DNA of 64,000 nucleotides, taken from Polyangium sp. 15x6. Its GTDB lineage: Bacteria > Myxococcota_A > Polyangia > Polyangiales > Polyangiaceae. Below, one piece after another: positions 7,961 to 16,404 of this stretch. The stretch is taken from positions 1 through 64,000 of the forward strand of contig NZ_JASBQE010000047.1 of the NCBI RefSeq assembly GCF_029960785.1. Direction: 5' to 3'. The notes under the pieces were generated by a model, which was given only the letters and a program-made list of their open reading frames with translations, was not told the origin of the DNA and did not search any database. The translations under genes and the position numbers were made by a program. How positions within the stretch are numbered: position 1 is the stretch's first letter; every line of letters begins with the position of its first letter.

Positions 7961-9190
7961 TCACTCGCTGTAGCCGACGGCGAGGACGCGGAAGGTGTCG
8001 GGCGGAGCGGCGACGTTGTAGATCTTCGCCGTGAAGATGCCGCCCGAGTTCGAGTCGAGATCGTTGCCGGCGACGAGGGCCTGATCCGCGCCGCAGATCT
8101 TGCCTTCCTTGTCGTAGAGCGAGACGAGCGCCCACACGCTCTTCGCCTTGAACGCGCTCTCGTTCGTGATCTTGCCCTCGACCTGGTGGGGGTTGAAGCC
8201 CTTCTTGGCCGTGAACTTGGTGTCCGAGATCTTGAGCTTCGCGGCCTTGCCCGTGAAGAACGGCTTCATCGGGTTCGACTCGGTCTTGTACGAGGCCCAC
8301 TTCGTCGTCTTGAAGAGCGAGAACGTGCAGGGGACCTTCTCGCCCGGCGCGAGCTCGCGGATGAGGCTCGAGCAGGTGCCGCTGTCGATCGCGGTGTTCG
8401 CGTCGTCGTAGAACGTCACCTTGATGTTCGGGAAGCCGAGCGGATCCTTGCCCGTGTTGTGGATCTCGCCGACGAAGTGGATCGTGCTGCCGTACTCGGC
8501 CTTGTAGTGGCGGAGATCCTTCAGCTCGGCCTTGAGATCACCGGGCTTCGCGGGCTTGGTGAGGTCGCCGAGATCGCCGAGCTTCGGGCCGTCCGGGTTC
8601 GCAGAGTCGAGCGGGATCGCCGCGATCGCCTCGGACGTCTTCTTGGCCGCGTACCAGAAGAAGCCGACGACGCCGATGATGGTGACCAGGAGGAGGCCGC
8701 CGCAGCCGAGGCCGATGATGAGGCCCATGTTCGGGCCCTTCTTCTGCTGGGGCATGATCGGACCGCCCATGGGAGGTCCACCCATCGGAGGCCCGCCCAT
8801 CGGAGGCCCGCCGAAGTTGCCGCCGGGAGGAGGGCCGTAGCCGCCACCGGGAGGAGGACCGTAGCCGCCGCCGGGAGGCCCGCCGGGAGGACCACCGAAG
8901 CCGCCGCCGCCGGGAGGCCCGCCGGGAGGACCACCGAAGCCACCGCCGCCGGGAGGACCGCCGCCGGGAGGACCACCGAAGCCGCCGCCGCCGGGAGGCC
9001 CGCCGCCGGGAGGAGGACCGTAGCCGCCGGGAGGCGCGCCGGGAGGAGGACCGTAGCCGCCGGGCGGGCCACCGCCGAAGCCGCCAGGCGGGCCACCGCC
9101 GCCGAAGTTGTCACCACCGGAAGGCGGCGCCCCCGGGGGAGGTGCCGGAGGCGGCAATCCACCCCCACCGGGTCCAAATCCATTTGCCAT
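7961..9190 (-). CDS. Gly/Pro-rich membrane protein with tandem FxLYD-like domains
   Basis: 409 residues from MANGFGPGG; starts at 9220 and 9259 are also open. Residues 1-155 are almost only Gly, Pro, Phe and Tyr in repeats of the type GGPPGGGGFGG. A membrane helix follows (about 162-187, GLIIGLGCGGLLLVTIIG). The outer region has two FxLYD-like beta-sandwich repeats (GSTIHFVGEIHNTG and HQVEGKITNESAFKAKS), a fold found in surface and adhesion-related proteins. The Gly/Pro part would lie in the cytoplasm and the FxLYD pair outside. It heads a two-gene unit with the 70-residue protein. The Gly/Pro repeats are also a DNA repeat tract. Confidence 0.82.
   Translation of the reverse strand: MANGFGPGGGGLPPPAPPPGAPPSGGDNFGGGGPPGGFGGGPPGGYGPPPGAPPGGYGPPPGGGPPGGGGFGGPPGGGPPGGGGFGGPPGGPPGGGGFGGPPGGPPGGGYGPPPGGGYGPPPGGNFGGPPMGGPPMGGPPMGGPIMPQQKKGPNMGLIIGLGCGGLLLVTIIGVVGFFWYAAKKTSEAIAAIPLDSANPDGPKLGDLGDLTKPAKPGDLKAELKDLRHYKAEYGSTIHFVGEIHNTGKDPLGFPNIKVTFYDDANTAIDSGTCSSLIRELAPGEKVPCTFSLFKTTKWASYKTESNPMKPFFTGKAAKLKISDTKFTAKKGFNPHQVEGKITNESAFKAKSVWALVSLYDKEGKICGADQALVAGNDLDSNSGGIFTAKIYNVAAPPDTFRVLAVGYSE
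8769..9105. repeat. Low-complexity coding repeat (Gly-Pro-Pro-Gly-Gly type)
   Basis: Within the FxLYD gene the DNA is built from variants of CCGCCGGGAGG and ACCACCGAAGCC in periods of 12-36 bp. The repeats keep frame and encode GGPPGG / GFGG blocks. Length variation by slippage between strains is expected but not shown here. Confidence 0.85.
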
Positions 9191-9327
9191 GCGCGGCTCG
9201 CCCGTCGTGTGCTCGATCATGGCGACGGAGTATGCCGCAAAATGGGGAAGGACGGGCAAACGGATCCAGACGAGACGAACAGGATCCGCCGGCCGGGGCT
9301 GCGCGGCTGCTGCTAGGATCGTCCCTC

Positions 9328-9735
9328 ATGACGAGCCTGTCGCGGAAGGCGACCCGCACTATCCTTGCGATTTCCATGGTCTTCGTGTTCGCCGGGGGAG
9401 GCCCGCTCGGCTGCGGAGGGGCCTCCGAGGGCGCGGCCGGGCCCGAGACAGCGGCGAGCCAAACCGCCCCGAAGGCCGAAGAACCGGAGCAGGAGGAAGT
9501 CGTGGAGGACTCGGGGACCCTCGACATCCTCTCGGATCCCCCGCAAGACGTGGTGCTCGACGGCAAACCGATCGGAAAGACGCCGCTCACGAACTATCGC
9601 GTGAAGGCGGGGAGCCACGACGTGACGTTCCTCGATCCGGCCGAAGGTGATCGGACGATGAGCGTCAATGTTTCGCCGGGCGATCACCAGACGGTGAAGC
9701 TCGATCACCCGCCGAAGATTCGCGAGCAGAAGTAA
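9328..9735 (+). CDS. PEGA-domain lipoprotein
   Basis: 135 residues from the ATG at 9328. Signal peptide and lipobox (GGGPLGC, Cys about 28) are followed by an acidic linker. A PEGA domain of about 65 residues follows, with the hallmark GTLDILSDPPQDVVLDGKPI and GKTPLTNYRVKAGSHDVTF. PEGA domains are beta-sandwiches found in surface-layer and outer-membrane associated proteins; a myxobacterial cell may have dozens. It is divergent from the FxLYD gene and convergent with the MerR-TPR gene. Exact role unknown. Confidence 0.87.
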   Translation: MTSLSRKATRTILAISMVFVFAGGGPLGCGGASEGAAGPETAASQTAPKAEEPEQEEVVEDSGTLDILSDPPQDVVLDGKPIGKTPLTNYRVKAGSHDVTFLDPAEGDRTMSVNVSPGDHQTVKLDHPPKIREQK

Positions 9736-9750
9736 CTCGACGTGTGACGA

Positions 9751-9823
9751 GCAGCGACGTGTCGCTGCGCGAGGTCGCGAAGCGAGCTCGCCTCGGGGGG
9801 TGAATCGGCCGGGCTTTGCCCGG
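9751..9823. terminator. Hairpin cluster between convergent genes
   Basis: GCAGCGAC-GT-GTCGCTGC (9751-9768) and CCGGGC-TTT-GCCCGG (9809-9823) are perfect hairpins between the stops at 9735 and 9846. There is no T-run, so a classical intrinsic terminator is not proven. Position between two 3' ends suggests a bidirectional termination or RNA-protection role. Confidence 0.45.
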
Positions 9824-9845
9824 ACGCGAGGCGTCCCCCTCGGGA

Positions 9846-10868
9846 CTAAAGATGGCGGCGCGCGATCTCGGCCCACGTGCCCGTGGGTTCGATCTCGAGG
9901 TACTTGCGCCAGCACGGCCTCGCCTTCGCGCTCTCGCCGACCTGCTCGTACGCCATCGCGAGGTTGAAGTACGCGTCGGCGAAGCGCGGATCACTCTCGA
10001 TCGCGCCGCGGAAAAACTCGACGGCCTGGGCCGCGTGCCCGCGTTCGAGCATGACGTAGCCGAGGTTGTACTGCGCCTCGGGTTGCTTGCGATCGATCTC
10101 GAGCGCGCGTCGATAGAGCGACTCGGCCTGCACCTCGTCGCCGCGACGGAAGCAGATGTTGCCGAGGTTCGTGTACGCGATCGCGAGCCACGGATCGACC
10201 TCGAGCGCGCGTCGATAGAGCTCCTCGGCCTCGGTCATCGTGGACGGGTTCTCGTCGAGCTGGCTGGCGCGCACGTAGATCTCGTACGCGGTCTTCGCGC
10301 GATCACGACCGACCATCGGACGGAGGACGCGCACGACGTCGTCGCGCAGCGACTTCACGTCGAAGTCGAGCACCATCTGCCCGGTGAGCGGTTCGAACGT
10401 GCCCGCCGCGCTCTTCACGACGACGCGTTGTCCATCGGAGACGATGCGCAGCTCGGCGAGCGGGCGCGTGACCTTCGGCAGCGCGCCGCGGATGTTCTCG
10501 ACCGCGCGCGCGACGTCGCGGAGGCGCACCTTGCGCGCGAGGAGGTCTCGCGCGGCGCGCAGCGCGATCACGTCCGAGAACGTGTACGCGCGGCGGCCCT
10601 TGCGGCGGCCGCTCGGCGACACGATGCCCGCGCGATCGAGGGATCGCAGGCGACCCGCGGAGATGCCGAGGAGCCGACAAACCTCGGCGCCGGTGAACAT
10701 GTCGCTCACGGGCTCGCGCGTCTGCGGCACGGGTAGCTCCGCGGGCAAACGCGCCGGGTCGGGATCGGGTAGGCGCTTCGGAGGCTCGGCGACGCGTCCA
10801 CCGCCCGGCCCGAAGATCACGTGGATGACCTTGTTTTGCTCGGGGTCGCGGCGTTCTTTGTTGTTCAT
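9846..10868 (-). CDS. MerR-type HTH regulator fused to TPR repeats
   Basis: 340 residues from the ATG at 10868 (MNNKERRDPEQNK); upstream sequence belongs to another gene. A MerR-type winged helix lies at about residues 60-125 (TGAEVCRLLGISAGRLRSLD, then RRAYTFSDVIALRAARDLL). Residues about 215-340 hold three or four TPR units (AIAYTNLGNICFRRGDEVQA, then EAQYNLGYVMLERGHAAQA). TPRs bind protein partners, so DNA binding may be controlled by a partner rather than a small molecule. This combination recurs in myxobacteria. It lies 28 bp downstream of the 151-residue gene, probably in one operon. Confidence 0.85.
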   Translation of the reverse strand: MNNKERRDPEQNKVIHVIFGPGGGRVAEPPKRLPDPDPARLPAELPVPQTREPVSDMFTGAEVCRLLGISAGRLRSLDRAGIVSPSGRRKGRRAYTFSDVIALRAARDLLARKVRLRDVARAVENIRGALPKVTRPLAELRIVSDGQRVVVKSAAGTFEPLTGQMVLDFDVKSLRDDVVRVLRPMVGRDRAKTAYEIYVRASQLDENPSTMTEAEELYRRALEVDPWLAIAYTNLGNICFRRGDEVQAESLYRRALEIDRKQPEAQYNLGYVMLERGHAAQAVEFFRGAIESDPRFADAYFNLAMAYEQVGESAKARPCWRKYLEIEPTGTWAEIARRHL

Positions 10869-10896
10869 AACGCTAGAGAGGTCGCGAGGAGCGAGC

Positions 10897-11352
10897 TTAG
10901 CGCGACGCGCCGCTCGCGGCGGAGGCATGTACGACGGCGACGACGTCGACCACGACGGCGACACCCGCGGAGGATGTGCGCACCTCGATCTCGGCGCGCA
11001 CGGGTCCGAGCTCCCCCTGCACACGTGTACACGCCTCCCTTCGCGCGATGCGGAGCGCGCGGAGCTTGAGGTGCGGGTCACACGCGAGGAGCGCGGCCAT
11101 GGACGCGAGGTCGGGATCGGGCAGCGTGCCACCGCGGGAGCGCGCGAGCAAAAGGACGCTCGTCGAGCCGTAGTAGACGACGCCGTCTCCTTCGGTGATG
11201 GGCATGCCCTCGCTGACGATGTCCGCGCCTTCGACCATGGCACGGACGAGGCCGTCCTCGGCGGCGACGAGCTCGAGCTGCCTGCGCCGGACGAGAGGCC
11301 CCGGGCCTGCCTTGACGATGCCCGGACGCTGGAAAGGAGGGCGGTTTGCCAT
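10897..11352 (-). CDS. Conserved-looking protein of unknown function
   Basis: 151 residues with ATG start and no signal peptide. It reads as a soluble alpha/beta protein (GVVYYGSTSVLLLARSRGG; a C-terminal run of hydrophobic beta strands GVAVVVDVVAVVHA). I recognise no motif. It is likely cotranscribed with the MerR-TPR regulator 28 bp downstream and divergent from the 107-residue gene, with 173 bp between them that should hold both promoters. Codon use matches its neighbours. Confidence 0.68.
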   Translation of the reverse strand: MANRPPFQRPGIVKAGPGPLVRRRQLELVAAEDGLVRAMVEGADIVSEGMPITEGDGVVYYGSTSVLLLARSRGGTLPDPDLASMAALLACDPHLKLRALRIARREACTRVQGELGPVRAEIEVRTSSAGVAVVVDVVAVVHASAASGASR

Positions 11353-11525
11353 CGGCGGCGGATCGTAGAGATCAAGCGCGCCGGGATCGAAAAACCGGCC
11401 ACGATCGCGTGGGAACTTGCGCTCGGGGGCACTTCCGTGCCTTGGCGGTTTCGTGCGCGAGGCCGCACGAACTTGGCCCTCGCGCGCGTGGTCTGCGAGG
11501 GTCGCGGACGAGGAGCGAAACCGAG

Positions 11526-11849
11526 ATGGGATACCCTGGCGTCGAGCGTCGAAGGCACTGCGTCTACGTCACGCGAAACACGGAGTACCACATGCGCGAC
11601 GGGGTCTGCGTCGCGGTGCGGGACAGGCGGACGGGGAAGTTCGTCCCCGCGCACATCGCGGTCTCGTTGAAGCTCGAAGGGGGCGTGCGACTGTTCCCGA
11701 ACGGCGCGGTGATCCCGCGCATCGAGACGCCCGGCGTGGGGGACGCGATCTGGTTCGCGACGGCCGTCGACGCGAGCCGGCAGATCGTGACGAGCCGGAT
11801 CGAGGCGATCGAGCGTCCGTCGAAGGACGTCGTCGCCTCGTACGCGTGA
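11526..11849 (+). CDS. Small protein of unknown function
   Basis: 107 residues from the ATG at 11526. It is beta-rich (HCVYVTRNTEYHMRDGVCVA, GKFVPAHIAVSLKLEGGVRL) and has no signal peptide. The fold could be a PilZ-like or small beta-barrel domain, but I see no RxxxR motif to prove PilZ. Its stop lies 6 bp from the stop of the convergent moeB gene, so transcripts must overlap or end inside coding sequence. Function unknown. Confidence 0.7.
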   Translation: MGYPGVERRRHCVYVTRNTEYHMRDGVCVAVRDRRTGKFVPAHIAVSLKLEGGVRLFPNGAVIPRIETPGVGDAIWFATAVDASRQIVTSRIEAIERPSKDVVASYA

Positions 11850-11855
11850 GCGTGA

Positions 11856-13022
11856 TCAGCCGATGTTGCAGAAGTGTTCGTAGTCGATGTAGCTCGTGAT
11901 CGTCGGATCCGAGCCGCAGACGGGGCAGGTCTTGTCCTTGCGGAGCTTGAGCTCGCCGAACTTCATGCGCAGCGAATCGTAGGTGAGCAGGCGGCCCACG
12001 AGCGGGCTCCCCTGGCCGAGCACGAGCTTGATCGCCTCGGTCGCCTGGATCGTGCCCACGACGCCCGGGAGGATGCCGAGCACGCCGGCCTCCTGGCAGC
12101 TCGGCGCGAGGTGCGGCGGCGGCGGCTCGGGGTAGAGGCAGCGATAACAAGGGCCGCCGGCCGCGGGGTGGAAGGTGGTGACCTGACCCTCGAAGCGGAA
12201 GATCGAGCCGTGCACGACGGGCTTCTTCATCCACACGGAGGCGTCGTTCACGAGGTAACGCGTGGGGAAGTTGTCGCAGCCGTCCACGATGATGTCGAAG
12301 TCGCGGAAGATGCGTTCGACGTTGTGGCTCGTGAGCCGCTCCTCGAACTTCACGACCTTCACGTCGGGGTTGAGATCGCGGATCGTCTTCTCGCCGCTCT
12401 CGACCTTGGGCATGCCGACGCGCGACGTGGCGTGCATGATCTGGCGCTGGAGGTTCGAGGCGTCGACGACGTCGGCGTCGACGAGGCCGATGGTGCCGAC
12501 GCCCGCCGCGGCGAGGTAGAGAGCCGCGGGGCTGCCGAGGCCGCCCGCGCCGAGCAGCAGGATCTTCGACGCGAGGAGCTTGGCTTGCCCTGCTTCGCCG
12601 ACCTCGGGGAGGAGCAGATGGCGCGAGTACCGATCACGCTGCGCGTCCGAGAGCTGGGGCGGGGTCTCCATCGGATACCCGAGATCCTTCCAGCGCACGA
12701 AGCCGGGGTTCGCGCTCTCGACGTGCGTGTAGCCGAGATCGACCAGCGTCTTCGCGGCGAGCGCCGAGCGCGTGCCGCCCGCGCAGTAGAGGACCACGGG
12801 CGCGTTCTTGTCGGGGACCTTCTGCTCGATCTGCATCTCGAGGAAGCCACGAGGGACGCTGATCGCGCCCGGGATGTAGCCGGCGCGGTTCTCCTCTTTC
12901 TCGCGCACGTCGACGAGCACCATCGGCTCGCGGGCCTCGAGGCGGCGCTTGATCTCCTCCAGAGTCACGGTCGAGATGGTCTTGCGGACCTCGGCGATCA
13001 GATCGGTGTAGGTCGTCGGCAT
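11856..13022 (-). CDS. moeB: Rhodanese-MoeB/ThiF family sulfur-carrier adenylyltransferase
   Basis: 388 residues. The N-terminal rhodanese domain (about 15-115) keeps the active Cys80 in the loop CAGGTRS. The C-terminal E1-like domain (about 128-388) has the ATP-binding GAGGLGS (158-164), the adenylate-contacting DASNLQRQ, and zinc ligands CYRC and CPVC. The enzyme adenylates the C-terminal Gly of a ubiquitin-like sulfur carrier (MoaD, ThiS or similar), and the rhodanese half can pass on sulfur. In the better-known MoeZ/Uba4 proteins the rhodanese domain is C-terminal; here the order is reversed. No carrier or molybdopterin gene is nearby, so the true partner is open. Confidence 0.9.
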   Translation of the reverse strand: MPTTYTDLIAEVRKTISTVTLEEIKRRLEAREPMVLVDVREKEENRAGYIPGAISVPRGFLEMQIEQKVPDKNAPVVLYCAGGTRSALAAKTLVDLGYTHVESANPGFVRWKDLGYPMETPPQLSDAQRDRYSRHLLLPEVGEAGQAKLLASKILLLGAGGLGSPAALYLAAAGVGTIGLVDADVVDASNLQRQIMHATSRVGMPKVESGEKTIRDLNPDVKVVKFEERLTSHNVERIFRDFDIIVDGCDNFPTRYLVNDASVWMKKPVVHGSIFRFEGQVTTFHPAAGGPCYRCLYPEPPPPHLAPSCQEAGVLGILPGVVGTIQATEAIKLVLGQGSPLVGRLLTYDSLRMKFGELKLRKDKTCPVCGSDPTITSYIDYEHFCNIG

Positions 13023-13120
13023 GCGGCTCCTCGGTGGGCGGAGACGTGTTCGTCGTTCGGAGGCGTGATGCCGTCAAGGGTGGCCCGGACGGCCGACCCG
13101 CGCACGTGGCGGGTCCTTGC

Positions 13121-14701
13121 TCACTTGGGCGCGGGCAGGTCCTCGGGGCGCGCGCGCAGGCCGGGCAGGACCTCGTCCTTGCGAAGGCCACCCTCGCACA
13201 CGAGCTTCACCGTGCGCTGATCGGGCAGGATCTCCTCCAGCGTGACGATCTGCGTCTTCGCCTGGCAGAACGCGACGAGCTTCGCGCCCGTCTGGAGGCG
13301 GCCGAGGCGCAACGTGCCGCGCTTGACCTGGATCTCCTTGTCGTCGGCGAGGCGCTTGACCGTGACGTCCTGCCCCTTCACGGCCGAGACGATGCCGAGC
13401 TCGAGGTTCGCCTCGCCCTGGCGGAGCGGCGCCCAGACGCGCGTGCCGACGAGCTGATCGTCCGGCGGGATCCAGTCGGTCGTGTTCTTCGGGGCGAGCC
13501 GCGCGAGGGGCGCCCAGCCGACGGCGCGCTCGAGCTGCACGTCGAGCGAGGCGCCCGCCGGATCGACGTCCGTGACGAGCGCGAGGTCCTTGGTTTGTCC
13601 GAGGACCCACACCTCGGTGGCGGCCGCGAGATCCCGCTTCGACGGGGCGTCGCTCTTCGCGGCGGGCAGGACCGCGATCTTGCCGTGCGCCCAGCGCTTC
13701 TCGGCCTTCTTGCCGGGCTTCATCTTCACGCGCTGGGCCTCGACCCAGACCGCGAGCGCCTGGCGCTTCTTCGCCACGACCTCGGGCGCCGCCTTGTCCT
13801 TGGCGACGGGCGCCATGTCCGGGCCCATGATCTCCCAGCGCGCGAGCTTGATGAGCTTGTCGACGTCTTCGAGCGCCTTCGGCGCCTCGCGGCCTTGCCC
13901 CACGGCGCGCGCCGCCATGCCCGCGATCTCGGGCGTGATCGCCGCGCGCACCACGCCGAGCAGGCCCTTCGCGCCCTCGTCGCCGATGTCGCCGTTCTTC
14001 TGGGCCTCGTCGATCTTCGCGAGCGCGTCGGCCCAGCGCTTGGCCTTGAGCGGCTCTTCGAGCTCGGCCTTCTTCGCCTCGAAGATCGTGGTGTCGACCT
14101 CGCTCACGAGCTTCTTCTGCGCGGCGCCGCCGAGCACCGTCTTCGTATCCTCCGCGGAGACGAGTGCGCGCGCCGAGGCGTACTTGCCCCCCGTCGTGGC
14201 CTCGTCGATCCGCGACTGCACGCACGCGAGGGCCTGCGCGCCGATGAGGCGACGGAGCTCGCGGACGAAGACCTCGCTCTCGAGATCCCGCATCGGGCCC
14301 GCGATCTCGCCGAACGCGCCCTTGCAGTCGCCGTCCTTCAGCGACGGCTCGATCTCGTTCGCCCAGAGCTTGGCGTGGCGCTTGTCGACCTTCTCGAGCT
14401 GCTCGTTGATCTGGTAGCTCAGCGACTCGACGTTCAGGTCCTTCGCCTGTCCGAGGAGCTTTCGCGCCTCGTCGAAGTCCTTGGCGTTGTAGGCCTCGTC
14501 GGCCTTCTCCATGAGCTTCTTGGCGTCTTCGATCTTGGACTTCTCGGCGCGCTCTTCCGCGCTCTCCGGCGGCTTCGCGGGCTCCGGCGGCGGGCCGCAC
14601 GCGACGAAGGTCGCGGCGAGGCAGGCCGCGGTCGCGAAGCGCGCGAGGATCGTCGCGGCGCGCTGCGAGGTGCTCGGGAAGGGGCGGAGGCTCGTTCGCA
14701 T
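13121..14701 (-). CDS. Large predicted lipoprotein, unknown function
   Basis: 526 residues from the ATG at 14701 (an alternative ATG is at 14719). The signal peptide ends with lipobox TFVACG (Cys about 35). Then comes a Lys/Glu-rich helical region (residues about 45-260, for example LMEKADEAYNAKDFDEARKL) that resembles TPR-like helical hairpins. The second half (about 310-526) has beta-rich SH3/Tudor-like strands (LVGTRVWAPLRQ, ELGIVSAVKGQDVTVKRLAD) like those in myxobacterial outer-membrane proteins. It is divergent from the adenosyltransferase gene. I cannot name a family. Confidence 0.8.
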   Translation of the reverse strand: MRTSLRPFPSTSQRAATILARFATAACLAATFVACGPPPEPAKPPESAEERAEKSKIEDAKKLMEKADEAYNAKDFDEARKLLGQAKDLNVESLSYQINEQLEKVDKRHAKLWANEIEPSLKDGDCKGAFGEIAGPMRDLESEVFVRELRRLIGAQALACVQSRIDEATTGGKYASARALVSAEDTKTVLGGAAQKKLVSEVDTTIFEAKKAELEEPLKAKRWADALAKIDEAQKNGDIGDEGAKGLLGVVRAAITPEIAGMAARAVGQGREAPKALEDVDKLIKLARWEIMGPDMAPVAKDKAAPEVVAKKRQALAVWVEAQRVKMKPGKKAEKRWAHGKIAVLPAAKSDAPSKRDLAAATEVWVLGQTKDLALVTDVDPAGASLDVQLERAVGWAPLARLAPKNTTDWIPPDDQLVGTRVWAPLRQGEANLELGIVSAVKGQDVTVKRLADDKEIQVKRGTLRLGRLQTGAKLVAFCQAKTQIVTLEEILPDQRTVKLVCEGGLRKDEVLPGLRARPEDLPAPK

Positions 14702-14804
14702 GGCGCGGGACTCTCCCATCCCACAACCTCGATCGTCAACTCGTGCGAGCGCCGAAACCTCTCGGCTTGACCGAGGTCCCCCGCCGTCCTACGACGGCCG
14801 GGCC

Positions 14805-15503
14805 ATGGCGGACGAGTCGAAGCAGGGGGAGCAGGGCCCGACCGAGGGCACCCGCACGTTCAACAAGCCGCGGGTCACCATCAACCGGGTCTACACGAAG
14901 AAAGGCGACTCCGGCGACACGGGCCTCGTGGGCGGCCAGCGGGTCCCCAAGGACGACGCGCGGATCGAGGCCTACGGGACGGTGGACGAGCTGAACTCGT
15001 TCGTCGGCGCGGCCCGGCAGTCGATCCTGGAGGGGCTCACCGCGGCGAATACGCGCCCCGAGAGCGCGGCGCCGCTCGGGGCGCTCGCCGATTCGCTCCG
15101 CCGGGTCCAGCACGAGCTCTTCAACCTGGGCTCGCTCCTCGCGACGCTGCCCGAGGACGTGCACCCGCGCCAGCCCCGGGTCACGGCCGCCGACGTCGAG
15201 CGGCTCGAAGAGGAGATGGATCGCTGCCAGGAGGAGCTGCCCGTGCTGCGGTCGTTCGTGCTGCCGGGCGGCTCACGCGCGAACACGGACCTCCACGTTT
15301 GTCGGACGGTGTGCCGGCGCGCCGAGCGGCTCTGCGTGTCGCTCGCGCGGGAGACGGAGGTCGATCCGCTCGCCGTGACCTACCTGAACCGCCTGAGCGA
15401 CGCGCTCTTCGTGTGGAGCCGCTTCGTCGCGCTCCACCTCGGCACGGGCGAGGTGCTCTGGGAGCCGGACAAGTCGGCGACGGGCCAGTCGAAGGCCCGC
15501 TGA
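14805..15503 (+). CDS. pduO: PduO-type ATP:cob(I)alamin adenosyltransferase
   Basis: 232 residues from the ATG at 14805. It transfers the adenosyl group of ATP to reduced cobalamin, making coenzyme B12. Family signatures are INRVYTKKGDSGDTGLVGG near residue 28, YGTVDELNSFVG, and the C-terminal CRRAERL and YLNRLSDALFVWSR motifs that bind ATP and the corrin. The N-terminal 25 residues are an extra charged leader. It is a single gene. Its last 124 bp overlap, antisense, the end of the PAP2 gene. I saw no B12-biosynthesis genes or riboswitch near, so it probably serves salvage for B12-dependent enzymes elsewhere. Confidence 0.93.
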   Translation: MADESKQGEQGPTEGTRTFNKPRVTINRVYTKKGDSGDTGLVGGQRVPKDDARIEAYGTVDELNSFVGAARQSILEGLTAANTRPESAAPLGALADSLRRVQHELFNLGSLLATLPEDVHPRQPRVTAADVERLEEEMDRCQEELPVLRSFVLPGGSRANTDLHVCRTVCRRAERLCVSLARETEVDPLAVTYLNRLSDALFVWSRFVALHLGTGEVLWEPDKSATGQSKAR

Positions 15504-16396
15504 CGAGCCGAGGCCTCGCCCACCGCGAGAAAGAGGCCGTAGACGATCGCCACATACGCGAGCCCGAGCACCACGTCGAGCACGTAGTGGTGCCCGAGGT
15601 AGACCGCGGCGAACGGCATCATGAGCGCGTAGGCGATCTGCAAGGCACGCGAGGGCGCGCTCGCGGTGCGAAACGTCGCGATCAAACCATAAAGCGGATA
15701 CGTGACGTGGAGCGAGGGGAGCGCGCCGAAGACCACGGCGCCGTGCCCGTAGAGCGAGGCGAAGTAGCCGTACCCGAGCCACGCGTCGACACGCGTGAGC
15801 GCGGCCGGTGAACCCTGCGCGGCGAGATCGACCGCGCAGCCGTGCGTCGCGACGTACCAGGGCGGCGCCGCGGGCAAGAGTAGGTACGTGGCGAAGCCGA
15901 GGACGTGCGTGCCGAGCGCGAGCCGCGTGAAGATCCGCGCCGCCTCGGGCTTTTTCACGCAGAGGTAGGTGTACTGCGCCGCCATGATGCCGAGGTACGA
16001 GCCGTACGGCACGGCGCAGAGCAGATCGAGCGCGGGATGCGCGAGGCCCGCGAGCCACTCGTTCGGCGTGACGATCGCGCCATGCACGCTCACGCCGAAG
16101 AACGCGAGCTCCACGTCACGCAGCTCGCAGCCGAGGACACGCGAGGCCGAGACGCTCACGGGCCACAGGTACCGCAGCGCGTCGTACAGGACGAAGAGCG
16201 TGAGCGCCGGGATCGCGCCGACGTAGAAGCGACGCGCGCGCTCCCCGCAGCAGGCCGCCGTCGTGGCGAGGACCGCGGCGAGCAGGATATCCCAGCGCAG
16301 CCTGTCGACGGCCGCGACCAGCGCCGCGTATCCGAGCCAGGGGAGCGCCGGTAGGAAGAACCAGCGCCGCCAGAGAGCGCGCGCTCGCGCCGTCAT
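15380..16396 (-). CDS. PAP2-superfamily membrane phosphotransferase (inositolphosphotransferase type)
   Basis: 338 residues from the ATG at 16396, with six or more membrane segments. It has the PAP2_3-type pattern LLPAAPPWY (about 173-181), GALPSLHVTYP with His230, and YLGHHYVLDVVLG with His270 and Asp274. These match the phosphatidate-phosphatase/Aur1 catalytic motifs. Relatives move inositol phosphate or remove phosphate from lipids. It lies 8 bp downstream of a CDP-alcohol phosphatidyltransferase, so the pair probably builds one phospholipid head group. About 40 C-terminal residues overlap the convergent adenosyltransferase gene; no earlier stop exists in frame. Substrate is inferred only. 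Confidence 0.82.
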   Translation of the reverse strand: MTARARALWRRWFFLPALPWLGYAALVAAVDRLRWDILLAAVLATTAACCGERARRFYVGAIPALTLFVLYDALRYLWPVSVSASRVLGCELRDVELAFFGVSVHGAIVTPNEWLAGLAHPALDLLCAVPYGSYLGIMAAQYTYLCVKKPEAARIFTRLALGTHVLGFATYLLLPAAPPWYVATHGCAVDLAAQGSPAALTRVDAWLGYGYFASLYGHGAVVFGALPSLHVTYPLYGLIATFRTASAPSRALQIAYALMMPFAAVYLGHHYVLDVVLGLAYVAIVYGLFLAVGEASARQRAFDWPVADLSGSQSTSPVPRWSATKRLHTKSASLRRFR

Positions 16397-16404
16397 GGTT
16401 CGCC

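Noticed and set aside
13034-14770. + strand frame of 578 codons opposite the large lipoprotein
   Set aside because: No start context or motif, and the opposite strand has a signal peptide and consistent codon use.
14702-14804. Cobalamin riboswitch before the adenosyltransferase gene
   Set aside because: The 103-bp gap is too short and I cannot find a B12-box-like block; the region more likely holds two divergent promoters.
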